Shown: positions 14,198 to 26,999 of the stretch, in pieces
Layout: every line of letters begins with the position of its first letter
How positions within the stretch are numbered: position 1 is the first letter of the stretch
NCBI RefSeq assembly: GCF_021155765.1
Contig: NC_060110.1
Coordinates: 11,841,501-11,905,500, forward strand
DNA: 64,000 bases
Reading direction: 5' to 3'
Origin: Diprion similis
Lineage: Eukaryota; Arthropoda; Insecta; Hymenoptera; Diprionidae
Made by a program: the position numbers and the translations under genes
Notes under the pieces: generated by a model
Seen by the model: only the letters and a program-made list of their open reading frames with translations
The model's database searches: none
What the model was told of the DNA's origin: nothing

Positions 14198-17100
14198 ATG
14201 ACCCTTTCTAGAGTAATTCGACCACCAGGAACTCAAAAAACACATGCAAAAGGGCGTAGGACCAACAGCAGAGAAATGACGACGGAAATCTGCAGTTTTT
14301 CGGCTGTAACTTTCCAGGCGCTGCTCGCAGCGTATTGGGACTGCGCTCAATCGATTTCTCTCGCAAAATTACGTCGGAATAGTGCCTTGAGAAATCAATT
14401 CCAGCCTTTTTCAAAATCGTCGAAATTTTCGACAAAAATCCGAATGGGTTAGCCTTAGTTTTTTCTCGATTTTTGGAGCTGAAAATTTTGCGTTTCTGAA
14501 TCGATTTGTATGACCCTTTCTAGAGTAATTCGACCACCAGGAACTCGAAAAACACATGCAAAAGAGCGTAGGACCAACAGCAGAGAAATGACGACGGAAA
14601 TCTGCAGTTTTTCGGCTGTAACTTTCCAGGCGCTGCTCGCAGCGTATCGGGACTGCGCTCAATCGATTTCTCTCGCAAAATTACGTCGGAATAGTGCCTT
14701 GAGAAATCAATACCAGCCTTTTTCAGAATCGTCGAAATTTTCGACAAAAATCCAAAGGGGTTAGCCTTAGTTTTTTCTCGATTTTTGGAGCTGAAAATTT
14801 TGCGTTTCCGAATCGATTTGAATGACCCTTTCTAGAGTAATTCGACCACCAGGAACTCAAAAAACACATGCAAAAGGGCGTAGGACCAACAGCAGAGAAA
14901 TGACGACGGAAATCTGCAGTTTTTCGGCTGTAACTTTCCAGGCGCTGCTCGCAGCGTATTGGGACTGCGCTCAATCGAATTCTCTCGCAAAATTACGTCG
15001 GAATAGTGCCTTGAGAAATCAATTTCAGCCTTTTTCAGAATCGTCAAAATTTTCGACAAAAATCCAAAGGGGTTAGCCTTAGTTTTTTCTCGATTTTTAG
15101 ATCTGAGAATTTTGCGTCTCTGAATCATTTTGTATGACCCTTTCTAGAGTAATTCGACCACCAGGAACTCAAAAAACACATGCAAAATAGCGTAGGACCA
15201 ACAGCAGAGAAATGACGACGAAAATCTGCAGTTTTTCGGCTGTAACTTTCCAGACGCTGCTCGCAGCGTATCGGGACTGCGCTCAATCGATTTCTCTCGC
15301 AAAATTACGTCGGAATAGTGCCTTGAGAAATCAATTCCAGCCTTTTTCAGAATCGTCAAAATTTTCGACAAAAATCCAAAGGGGTTAGCCTTAGTTTTTT
15401 CTCGATTTTTGGAGCTGAAAATTTTGCGTTTTCGAATCGATTTAAATGACCCTTTCTGGAGCAATTCGACCACCAGGAACCCAAAAAACACATGCAAAAG
15501 AGCGTAGGACCAACAGCAGAGAAATGACGACGGAAATCTGCAGTTTTTCGGCTGTAACTTTCCAGACGCTGCTCGCAGCGTATCGGGACTGCGCTCAATC
15601 GATTTCTCTCGCAAAATTACGTCGGAATAGTGCCTTGAGAAATCAATTCCAGCCTTTTTCAGAATCGTCGAAATTTTCGACAAAAATCCAAAGGGGTCAG
15701 CCTTAGTTTTTTCTCGATTTTTGGAGCTGAAAATTTTGCGTTTTCGAATCGATTTAAATGACCCTTTCTGGAGCAATTCGACCACCAGGAACCCAAAAAA
15801 CACATGCAAAAGAGCGTAGGACCAACAGCAGAGAAATGACGACGGAAATCTGCAGTTTTTCGGCTGTAACTTTCCAGGCGCTGCTCGCAGCGTATTGGGA
15901 CTGCGCTCAATCGATTTCTCTCGCAAAATTACGTCGGAATAGTGCCTTGAGAATTCAATTCTAGCCTTTTTCAGAATCGTCAAAATTTTCGACAAAAATC
16001 CAAAGGGGTTAGCCTTAGTTTTTTCTCGATTTTTAGAGCTGAGAATTTTGCGTCTCTGAATCATTTTGTATGACCCCTTCTAGAGTAATTCGACCACCAG
16101 GAACTCAAAAAACACATGCAAAAGAGCGTAGGACCAACAGCAGAAAAATGACGACGAAAATCTGCAGTTTTTCGGCTGTAACTTTCCAGGCGCTGCTCGC
16201 AGCATATTGGGACTGCGCTCAATCGATTTCTCTCGCAAAATTACGTCGGAATAGTGCCTTGAGAAATCAATTCCAGCCTTTTTTAGAATCGTCAAAATTT
16301 TCGACAAAAATCCAAAGGGGTTAGCCTTAGTTTTTTTTCGATTTTCGGAGCTGAAAATTTTGCGTTTCCGAATCGATTTGTATGACCCTTTTCAGAGTAA
16401 TTCGACCACCAGGAACTCAAAAAACACATGCAAAAAAGCGTAGGACCAACAGCAGAGAAATGACGACGAAAATCTGCAGTTTTTCGGCTGTAACTTTCCA
16501 GGCGCTGCTCGCAGCGTATCGGGACTGCGCTCAATCGATTTCTCTCGCAAAATTACGTCGGAATAGTGCCTTGAGAAATCAATTCCAGCCTTTTTCAGAA
16601 TCGTCAAAATTTTCGACAAAAATCCAAAGGGGTTAGCCTTAGTTTTTTCTCGATTTTCGGAGCTGAAAATTTTGCGTTTCCGAATCGATTTGTATGACCC
16701 TTGCTAGAGTAATTCGACCACCAGGAACTCAAAAAACACATGCAAAAAAGCGTAGGACCAACAGCAGAGAAATGACGACGAAAATCTGCAGTTTTTCGGA
16801 TGTAACTTTCCAGGCGCTGCTCGCAGCGTATCGGGACTGCGCTCAATCGATTTCTCTCGCAAAATTACGTCGGAATAGTGCCTTGAGAAATCAATTCCAG
16901 CCGTTTTCAGAATCGTCAAAATTTTCGACAAAAATCCAAAGGGGTTAGCCTTAGTTTTTTCTCGATTTTCGGAGCTGAAAATTTTGCGTTTCCGAATCGA
17001 TTTGTATGACCCTTTCTAGAGTAATTCGACCACCAGGAACTCAAAAAACACATGCAAAAGAGCGTAGGACCAACAGCAGAGAGATGACGACGAAAATCTG

Positions 17101-18500
17101 CAGTTTTTCGGCTGTAACTTTCCAGGCGCTGCTCGCAGCGTATCGGGACTGCGCTCAATCGATTTCTCTCGCAAAATTACGTCGGAATAGTGCCTTGAGA
17201 AATCAATTCCAGCCTTTTTCAGAATCGTCAAAATTTTCGACAAAAATCCAAAGGGGTTAGCCTTAGTTTTTTCTCGATTTTCGGAGCTGAAAATTTTGCG
17301 TTTCCGAATCGATTTGTATGACCCTTTCTAGAGTAATTCGACCACCAGGAACTCAAAAAACACATGCAAAAAAGCGTAGGACCAACAGCAGAGAAATGAC
17401 GACGAAAATCTGCAGTTTTTCGGCTGTAACTTTCCAGGCGCTGCTCGCAGCGTATCGGGACTGCGCTCAATCGATTTCTCTCGCAAAATTACGTCGGAAT
17501 AGTGCCTTGAGAAATCAATTCCAGCCTTTTTCAGAATCGTCAAAATTTTCGACAAAAATCCAAAGGGGTTAGCCTTAGTTTTTTCTCGATTTTCGGAGCT
17601 GAAAATTTTGCGTTTCCGAATCGATTTGTATGACCCTTTCTAGAGTAATTCGACCACCAGGAACTCAAAAAACACATGCAAAAGAGCGTAGGACCAACAG
17701 CAGAGAAATGACGACGAAAATCTGCAGTTTTTTGGCTGTAACTTTCCAGGCGCTGCTCGCAGCGTATCGGGACTGCGCTCAATCGATTTCTCTCGCAAAA
17801 TTACGTCGGAATAGTGCCTTGAGAAATCAATTCCAGCCTTTTTCAGAATCGTCGAAATTTTCGACAAAAATCCAAAGGGGTTAGCCTTAGTTTTTTCTCG
17901 ATTTTTGGAGCTGAAAATTTTGCGTTTCCGAATCGATTTGTATGACCCTTTCCAGAGTAATTCGACCACCAGGAACTCAAAAAACACATGCAAAAGGGCG
18001 TAGGACCAACAGCAGAGAAATGACGACGGAAATCTGCAGTTTTTCGGCTGTAACTTTCCAGGCGCTGCTCGCAGCGTATTGGGACTGCGCTCAATCGATT
18101 TCTCTCGCAAAATTACGTCGGAATAGTGCCTTGAGAAATCAATTCCAGCCTTTTTCAAAATCGTCGAAATTTTCGACAAAAATCCGAATGGGTTAGCCTT
18201 AGTTTTTTCTCGATTTTTGGAGCTGAAAATTTTGCGTTTCTGAATCGATTTGTATGACCCTTTCTAGAGTAATTCGACCACCAGGAACTCAAAAAACACA
18301 TGCAAAAGAGCGTAGGACCAACAGCAGAGAAGTGACGACGAAAATCTGCAGTTCTTCGGCTGTAACTTTCCAGGCGCTGCTCGCAGCGTATTGGGACTGC
18401 GCTCAATCGATTTCTCTCGCAAAATTATGTCGGAATAGTGCCTTAAGAAATTAATTGCAGCCGTTCTTGGAATTGGCAAAATTTTCGACAAAAATCCAAA
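14198..18500 (+). repeat. Long satellite segment recurring at 26,054-29,732
   Basis: The ordered series of monomer variants starting at 14,198 reappears 11,856 bp (38 monomers) downstream. Markers include the CCGAATGGG variant, the TCGAAAAAC variant, the unit with an intact EcoRI site, three linked stop-free monomers, and the ATGACCCCTTC unit at 16,070. From 17,318 on, the offset changes to 11,232 bp (36 monomers), so two monomers were lost or gained between the copies. The last shared unit is the diverged type containing AAATTAATTGCAGCCG. Confidence 0.8.
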
Positions 18501-21500
18501 GGGGTTAGCCTTAGTTTTTTCTCGATTTTCGGAGCTGAAAATTTTGCGTCTTCGAATCGATTTGTATGACCCTCTCTAGAGCAATTCGACCACCAGGAAC
18601 CTAAAAAACACATGCAAAAGAGCGTAGGACCAACAGCAGAGAAGTGACGACGAAAATCTGCAGTTTTTCGGCTGTAACTTTCCAGGCGCTGCTCGCAGCG
18701 TATTGGGACTGCGCTCAATCGATTTCTCTCGCAAAATTACGTCGGAATAGTGCCTTGAGAAATCAATTCCAGCCTTTTTCAGAATCGTCAAAATTTTCGA
18801 CAAAAATCCAAAGGGGTTAGCCTTAGTTTTTTCTCGATTTTCGGAGCTGAAAATTTTGCGTTTCCGATTCGATTTGTATGACCCTTTCCAGAGTAATTCG
18901 ACCACCAGGAACTCAAAAAACACATGCAAAAGAGCGTAGGACCAACAGCAGAGAAATGACGACGAAAATCTGCAGTTTTTCGGCTGTCACTTTCCAGGCG
19001 CTGCTCGCAGCGTATCGGGACTGCGCTCAATCGATTTCTCTCGCAAAATTACGTCGGAATAGTGCCTTGAGAAATCAATTCCAGCCTTTTTCAGGATCGT
19101 CAAAATTTTCGACAAAAATCCAAAGGGGTTAGCCTTAGTTTTTTCTCGATTTTCGGAGCTGAAAATTTTGCGTTTCCGAATCGATTTGTATGACCCTTTC
19201 TAGAGTCATTCGACCACCAGGAACTCAAAAAACACATGCAAAAGAGCGTAGGACCAACAGCAGAAAAATGACGTAGAAAATCTGCAGTTTTTCGGCTGTA
19301 ACTTTCCAGGCGCTGCTCGCAGCATATTGGGACTGCGCTCAATCGATTTCTCTCGCAAAATTACGTCGGAATAGTGCCTTGAGAAATCAATTCCAGCCTT
19401 TTTCAGAATTTTCAAAATTTTCGACAAAAATCCAAAGGGGTTAGCCTTAGTTTTTTCTCGATTTTCGAAGCTGAAAATTTTGCGTTTCCGAATCGATTTG
19501 TATGACCCTTTCTAGAGTAATTCGACCACCAGGAACTCAAAAAACACATGCAAAAGAGCGTAGGACCAACAGCAGAGAAATGACGACGAAAATCTGCAGT
19601 TTTTCGGCTGTAACTTTCCAGGCGCTGCTCGCAGCGTATCGGGACTGCGCTCAATCGATTTCTCTCGCAAAATTACGTCGGAATAGTGCCTTGAGAAATC
19701 AATTCCAGCCTTTTTCAGAATCGTCGAAATTTTCGACAAAAATCCAAAGGGGTTAGCCTTAGTTTTTTCTCGATTTTTGGAGCTGAAAATTTTGCGTTTC
19801 CGAATCGATTTGTATGACCCTTTCTAGAGTAATTCGACCACCAGGAACTCAAAAAACACATGCAAAAGGGCGTAGGACCAACAGCAGAGAAATGACGACG
19901 GAAATCTGCAGTTTTTCGGCTGTAACTTTCCAGGCGCTGCTCGCAGCGTATTGGGACTGCGCTCAATCGATTTCTCTCGCAAAATTACGTCGGAATAGTG
20001 CCTTGAGAAATCAATTCCAGCCTTTTTCAAAATCGTCGAAATTTTCGACAAAAATCCGAAGGGGTTAGCCTTAGTTTTTTCTCGATTTTTGGAGCTGAAA
20101 ATTTTGCGTTTCTGAATCGATTTGTATGACCCTTACTAGAGTAATTCGACCACCAGGAACTCGAAAAACACATGCAAAAGAGCGTAGGACCAACAGCAGA
20201 GAAATGACGACGGAAATCTGCAGTTTTTCGGCTGTAACTTTCCAGGCGCTGCTCGCAGCGTATCGGGACTGCGCTCAATCGATTTCTCTCGCAAAATTAC
20301 GTCGGAATAGTGCCTTGAGAAATCAATACCAGCCTTTTTCAGAATCGTCGAAATTTTCGACAAAAATCCAAAGGGGTTAGCCTTAGTTTTTTCTCGATTT
20401 TTGGAGCTGAAAATTTTGCGTTTTCGAATCGATTTAAATGACCCTTTCTAGAGTAATTCGACCACCAGGAACTCAAAAAACACATGCAAAAGAGCGTAGG
20501 ACCAACAGCAGAGAAATGACGACGGAAATCTGCAGTTTTTCGGCTGTAACTTTCCAGGCGCTGCTCGCAGCGTATTGGGACTGCGCTCAATCGATTTCTC
20601 TCGCAAAATTACGTCGGAATAGTGCCTTGAGAAATCAATTCCAGCCTTTTTCAGAATCGTCAAAATTTTCGACAAAAATCCAAAGGGGTTAGCCTTAGTT
20701 ATTTCTCGATTTTTAGAGCTGAGAATTTTGCGTCTCTGAATCATTTTGTATGACCCTTTCTAGAGTAATTCGACCACCAGGAACTCAAAAAACACATGCA
20801 AAAGAGCGTAGGACCAACAGCAGAAAAATGACGACGAAAATCTGCAGTTTTTGGGCTGTAACTTTTTAGGCGCTGCTCGCAGCGTATTGGGACTGCGCTC
20901 AATCGATTTCTCTCGCAAAATTACGTCGGAATAGTGTCTTGAGAAATCAATTCCAGCCTTTTTCAGAATCGTCAAAATTTTCGACAAAAATCCAAAGGGG
21001 TTAGCCTTAGTTTTTTCTCGATTTTTGAAGCTGAAAATTTTGCGTTTCTGAATCGATTTGTATGACCCTTTCTAGAGTAATTCGACCACCAGGAACTCAA
21101 AAAACACATGCAAAAGAGCGTAGGACCAACAGCAGAGAAATGACGACGGAAATCTGCAGTTTTTCGGCTGTAACTTTTCAGGCGCTGCTCGCAGCGTATT
21201 GGGACTGCGCTCAATCGATTTCTCTCGCAAAATTACGTCGGAATAGTGTCTCGAGAAATCAATTCCAGCCTTTTTCAGAATCGTCGAAATTTTCGACAAA
21301 AATCCAAAGGGGTTAGCCTTAGTTTTTTCTCGATTTTTGGAGCTGAAAATTTTGCGTTTTCGAATCGATTTAAATGACCCTTTCTGGAGCAATTCAAACA
21401 CCAGGAACCCAAAAAACACATGCAAAAGAGCGTAGGACCAACAGCAGAGAAATGACGACGGAAATCTGCAGTTTTTCGGCTGTAACTTTCCAGGCGCTGC

Positions 21501-24500
21501 TCGCAGCGTATCGGGACTGCGCTCAATCGATTTCTCTCGAAAAATTACGTCGGAATAGTGCCTTGAGAAATCAATTCCAGCCTTTTTCAGAATCGTCGAA
21601 ATTTTCGACAAAAATCCAAAGGGGTTAGCCTTAGTTTTTTCTCGATTTTTGGAGCTGAAAATTTTGCGTTTCCGAATCGATTTGTATGACCCTTTTTAGA
21701 GTAATTCGACCACCAGGAACTCAAAAAACACATGCAAAAGAGCGTAGGACCAACAGCAGAGAAATGACGACGGAAATCTGCAGTTTTCCGGCTGTAACTT
21801 TCCAGGCGCTGCTCGCAGCGTATTGGGACTGCGCTCAATCGAATTCTCTCGCAAAATTACGTCGGAATAGTGCCTTGAGAAATCAATTCCAGCCTTTTTC
21901 AGAATCGTCAAAATTTTCGACAAAAATCCAAAGGGGTTAGCCTTAGTTTTTTCTCGATTTTCGGAGCTGAAAATTTTGCGTTTCCGAATCGATTTATATG
22001 ACCCTTTCTAGAGTAATTCGACCACCGGGAACTCAAAAAACACATGCAAAAGAGCGTAGGACCAACAGCAGAGAAATGACGACGAAAATCTGCAGTTTTT
22101 CGGCTGTAACTTTCCAGACGCTGCTCGCAGCGTATCGGGACTGCGCTCAATCGATTTCTCTCGCAAAATTACGTCGGAATAGTGCCTTGAGAAATCAATT
22201 CCAGCCTTTTTCAAAATCGTCGGAATTTTCGACAAAAATCCAAAGGGGTTAGCCTTAGTTTTTTCTCGATTTTCGGAGCTGAAAATTTTGCGTTTTCGAA
22301 TCGATTTGTATGACCCTTTCTAGAGTAATTCGACCACCAGGAACTCAAAAAACACATGCAAAAGAGCGTAGGACCAACAGCAGAGAAATGACGACGAAAA
22401 TCTGCAGTTTTTCGGCTGTAACTTTCCAGGCGCTGCTCGCAGCGTATCGGGACTGCGCTCAATCGATTTCTCTCGCAAAATTACGTCGGAATAGTGCCTT
22501 GAGAAATCAATTCCAGCCTTTTTCAGAATCGTCGAAATTTTCGACAAAAATCCAAAGGGGTTAGCCTTAGTTTTTTCTCGATTTTCGGAGCTGAAAATTT
22601 TGCGTTTTCGAATCGATTTGTATGACCCTTTCTAGAGTAATTCGACCACCAGGAACTCAAAAAACACATGCAAAAGAGCGTAGGACCAACAGCAGAGAAA
22701 TGACGACGAAAATCTGCAGTTTTTCGGCTGTAACTTTCCAGGCGCTGCTCGCAGCGTATCGGGACTGCGCTCAATCGATTTCTCTCGCAAAATTACGTCG
22801 GAATAGTGCCTTGAGAAATCAATTCCAGCCTTTTTCAGAATCTTCGAAATTTTCGACAAAAATCCAAAGGGGTTAGCCTTAGTTTTTTCTCGATTTTTGG
22901 AGCTGAAAATTTTGCGTTTCCGAATCGATTTGTATGACCCTTTCTAGAGTAATTCGACCACCAGGAACTCAAAAAACACATGCAAAAGGGCGTAGGACCA
23001 ACAGCAGAGAAATGACGACGGAAATCTGCAGTTTTTCGGCTGTAACTTTCCAGGCGCTGCTCGCAGCGTATTGGGACTGCGCTCAATCGATTTCTCTCGC
23101 AAAATTACGTCGGAATAGTGCCTTGAGAAATCAATTCCAGCCTTTTTCAAAATCGTCGAAATTTTCGACAAAAATCCGAATGGGTTAGCCTTAGTTTTTT
23201 CTCGATTTTTGGAGCTGAAAATTTTGCGTTTCTGAATCGATTTGTATGACCCTTTCTAGAGTAATTCGACCACCAGGAACTCGAAAAACACATGCAAAAG
23301 AGCGTAGGACCAACAGCAGAGAAATGACGACGGAAATCTGCAGTTTTTCGGCTGTAACTTTCCAGGCGCTGCTCGCAGCGTATCGGGACTGCGCTCAATC
23401 GATTTCTCTCGCAAAATTACGTCGGAATAGTGCCTTGAGAAATCAATACCAGCCTTTTTCAGAATCGTCGAAATTTTCGACAAAAATCCAAAGGGGTTAG
23501 CCTTAGTTTTTTCTCGATTTTTGGAGCTGAAAATTTTGCGTTTTCGAATCGATTTAAATGACCCTTTCTGGAGCAATTCGACCACCAGGAACCCAAAAAA
23601 CACATGCAAAAGAGCGTAGGACCAACAGCAGAGAAATGACGACGGAAATCTGCAGTTTTTCGGCTGTAACTTTCCAGGCGCTGCTCGCAGCGTATTGGGA
23701 CTGCGCTCAATCGATTTCTCTCGCAAAATTACGTCGGAATAGTGCCTTGAGAAATCAATGCCAGCCTTTTTCAGAATCGTCAAAATTTTCGACAAAAATC
23801 CAAAGGGGTTAGCCTTAGTTTTTTCTCGATTTTTAGAGCTGAGAATTTTGCGTCTCTGAATCATTTTGTGTGACCCTTTCTAGAGTAATTCGACCACCAG
23901 GAACTCAAAAAACACATGCAAAAGAGCGTAGGACCAACAGCAGAGAAATGACGACGAAAATCTGCAGTTTTTCGGCTGTAACTTTCCAGGCGCTGCTCGC
24001 AGCGTATCGGGACTGCGCTCAATCGATTTCTCTCGCAAAATTACGTCGGAATAGTGCCTTGAGAAATCAATTCCAGCCTTTTTCAGAATCGTCGAAATTT
24101 TCGACAAAAATCCAAAGGGGTTAGCCTTAGTTTTTTCTCGATTTTTGGAGCTGAAAATTTTGCGTTTCCGAATCGATTTGAATGACCCTTTCTAGAGTAA
24201 TTCGACCACCAGGAACTCAAAAAACACATGCAAAAGGGCGTAGGACCAACAGCAGAGAAATGACGACGGAAATCTGCAGTTTTTCGGCTGTAACTTTCCA
24301 GGCGCTGCTCGCAGCGTATGGGGACTGCGCATAATCGAATTCTCTCGCAAAATTACGTCGGAATAGTGCCTTGAGAAATCAATTTCAGCCTTTTTCAGAA
24401 TCGTCAAAATTTTCGACAAAAATCCAAAGGGGTTAGCCTTAGTTTTTTCTCGATTTTTAGATCTGAGAATTTTGCGTCTCTGAATCATTTTGTATGACCC

Positions 24501-26999
24501 TTTCTAGAGTAATTCGACCACCAGGAACTCAAAAAACACATGCAAAATAGCGTAGGACCAACAGCAGAGAAATGACGACGAAAATCTGCAGTTTTTCGGC
24601 TGTAACTTTCCAGACGCTGCTCGCAGCGTATCGGGACTGCGCTCAATTGATTTCTCTCGCAAAATTACGTCGGAATAGTGCCTTGAGAAATCAATTACAG
24701 CCTTTTTCAGAATCGTCAAAATTTTCGACAAAAATCCAAAGGGGTTAGCCTTAGTTTTTTCTCGATTTTTGGAGCTGAAAATTTTGCGTTTTCGAATCGA
24801 TTGAAATGACCCTTTCTAGAGCAATTCGACCACCAGGAACCCAAAAAACACATGCAAAAGAGCGTAGGACCAACAGCAGAGAAATGACGACGGAAATCTG
24901 CAGTTTTTCGGCTGTAACTTTCCAGACGCTGCTCGCAGCGTATCGGGACTGCGCTCAATCGATTTCTCTCGCAAAATTACGTCGGAATAGTGCCTTGAGA
25001 AATCAATTCCAGCCTTTTTCAGAATCGTCGAAATTTTCGACAAAAATCCAAAGGGGTCAGCCTTAGTTTTTTCTCGATTTTTGGAGCTGAAAATTTTGCG
25101 TTTTCGAATCGATTTAAATGACCCTTTCTGGAGCAATTCGACCACCAGGAACCCAAAAAACACATGCAAAAGAGCGTAGGACCAACAGCAGAGAAATGAC
25201 GACGGAAATCTGCAGTTTTTCGGCTGTAACTTTCCAGGCGCTGCTCGCAGCGTATTGGGACTGCGCTCAATCGATTTCCCTCGCAAAATTACGTCGGAAT
25301 AGTGCCTTGAGAATTCAATTCTAGCCTTTTTCAGAATCGTCAAAATTTTCGACAAAAATCCAAAGGGGTTAGCCTTAGTTTTTTCTCGATTTTTAGAGCT
25401 GAGAATTTTGCGTCTCTGAATCATTTTGTATGACCCTTTCTAGAGTAATTCGACCACCAGGAACTCAAAAAACACATGCAAAAGAGCGTAGGACCAGCAG
25501 CAGAAAAATGACGACGAAAATCTGCAGTTTTTCGGCTGTAACTTTCCAGGCGCTGCTCGCAGCATATTGGGACTGCGCTCAATCGATTTCTCTCGCAAAA
25601 TTACGTCGGAATAGTGCCTTGAGAAATCAATTCCAGCCTTTTTCAGAATCGTCAAAATTTTCGACAAAAATCCAAAGGGGTTAGCCTTAGTTTTTTTTCG
25701 ATTTTCGGAGCTGAAAATTTCGCGTTTCCGAATCGATTTGTATGACCCTTTCTAGAGTAATTTGACCACCAGGAACTCAAAAAACACATGCAAAAGAGCG
25801 TAGGACCAACAGCAGAGAAATGACGACGAAAATCTGCAGTTTTTCGGCTGTAACTTTCCAGGCGCTGCTCGCAGCGTATCGGGACTGCGCTCAATCGATT
25901 TCTCTCGCAAAATTACGTCGGAATAGTGCCTTGAGAAATCAATTCCAGCCTTTTTCAGAATCGTCGAAATTTTCGACAAAAATCCAAAGGGGTTAGCCTT
26001 AGTTTTTTCTCGATTTTTGGAGCTGAAAATTTTGCGTTTCCGAATCGATTTGTATGACCCTTTCTAGAGTAATTCGACCACCAGGAACTCAAAAAACACA
26101 TGCAAAAGGGCGTAGGACCAACAGCAGAGAAATGACGACGGAAATCTGCAGTTTTTCGGCTGTAACTTTCCAGGCGCTGCTCGCAGCGTATTGGGACTGC
26201 GCTCAATCGATTTCTCTCGCAAAATTACGTCGGAATAGTGCCTTGAGAAATCAATTCCAGCCTTTTTCAAAATCGTCGAAATTTTCGACAAAAATCCGAA
26301 TGGGTTAGCCTTAGTTTTTTCTCGATTTTTGGAGCTGAAAATTTTGCGTTTCTGAATCGATTTGTATGACCCTTTCTAGAGTAATTCGACCACCAGGAAC
26401 TCGAAAAACACATGCAAAAGAGCGTAGGACCAACAGCAGAGAAATGACGACGGAAATCTGCAGTTTTTCGGCTGTAACTTTCCAGGCGCTGCTCGCAGCG
26501 TATCGGGACTGCGCTCAATCGATTTCTCTCGCAAAATTACGTCGGAATAGTGCCTTGAGAAATCAATACCAGCCTTTTTCAGAATCGTCGAAATTTTCGA
26601 CAAAAATCCAAAGGGGTTAGCCTTAGTTTTTTCTCGATTTTTGGAGCTGAAAATTTTGCGTTTCCGAATCGATTTGAATGACCCTTTCTAGAGTAATTCG
26701 ACCACCAGGAACTCAAAAAACACATGCAAAAGGGCGTAGGACCAACAGCAGAGAAATGACGACGGAAATCTGCAGTTTTTCGGCTGTAACTTTCCAGGCG
26801 CTGCTCGCAGCGTATTGGGACTGCGCTCAATCGAATTCTCTCGCAAAATTACGTCGGAATAGTGCCTTGAGAAATCAATTTCAGCCTTTTTCAGAATCGT
26901 CAAAATTTTCGACAAAAATCCAAAGGGGTTAGCCTTAGTTTTTTCTCGATTTTTAGATCTGAGAATTTTGCGTCTCTGAATCATTTTGTATGACCCTTT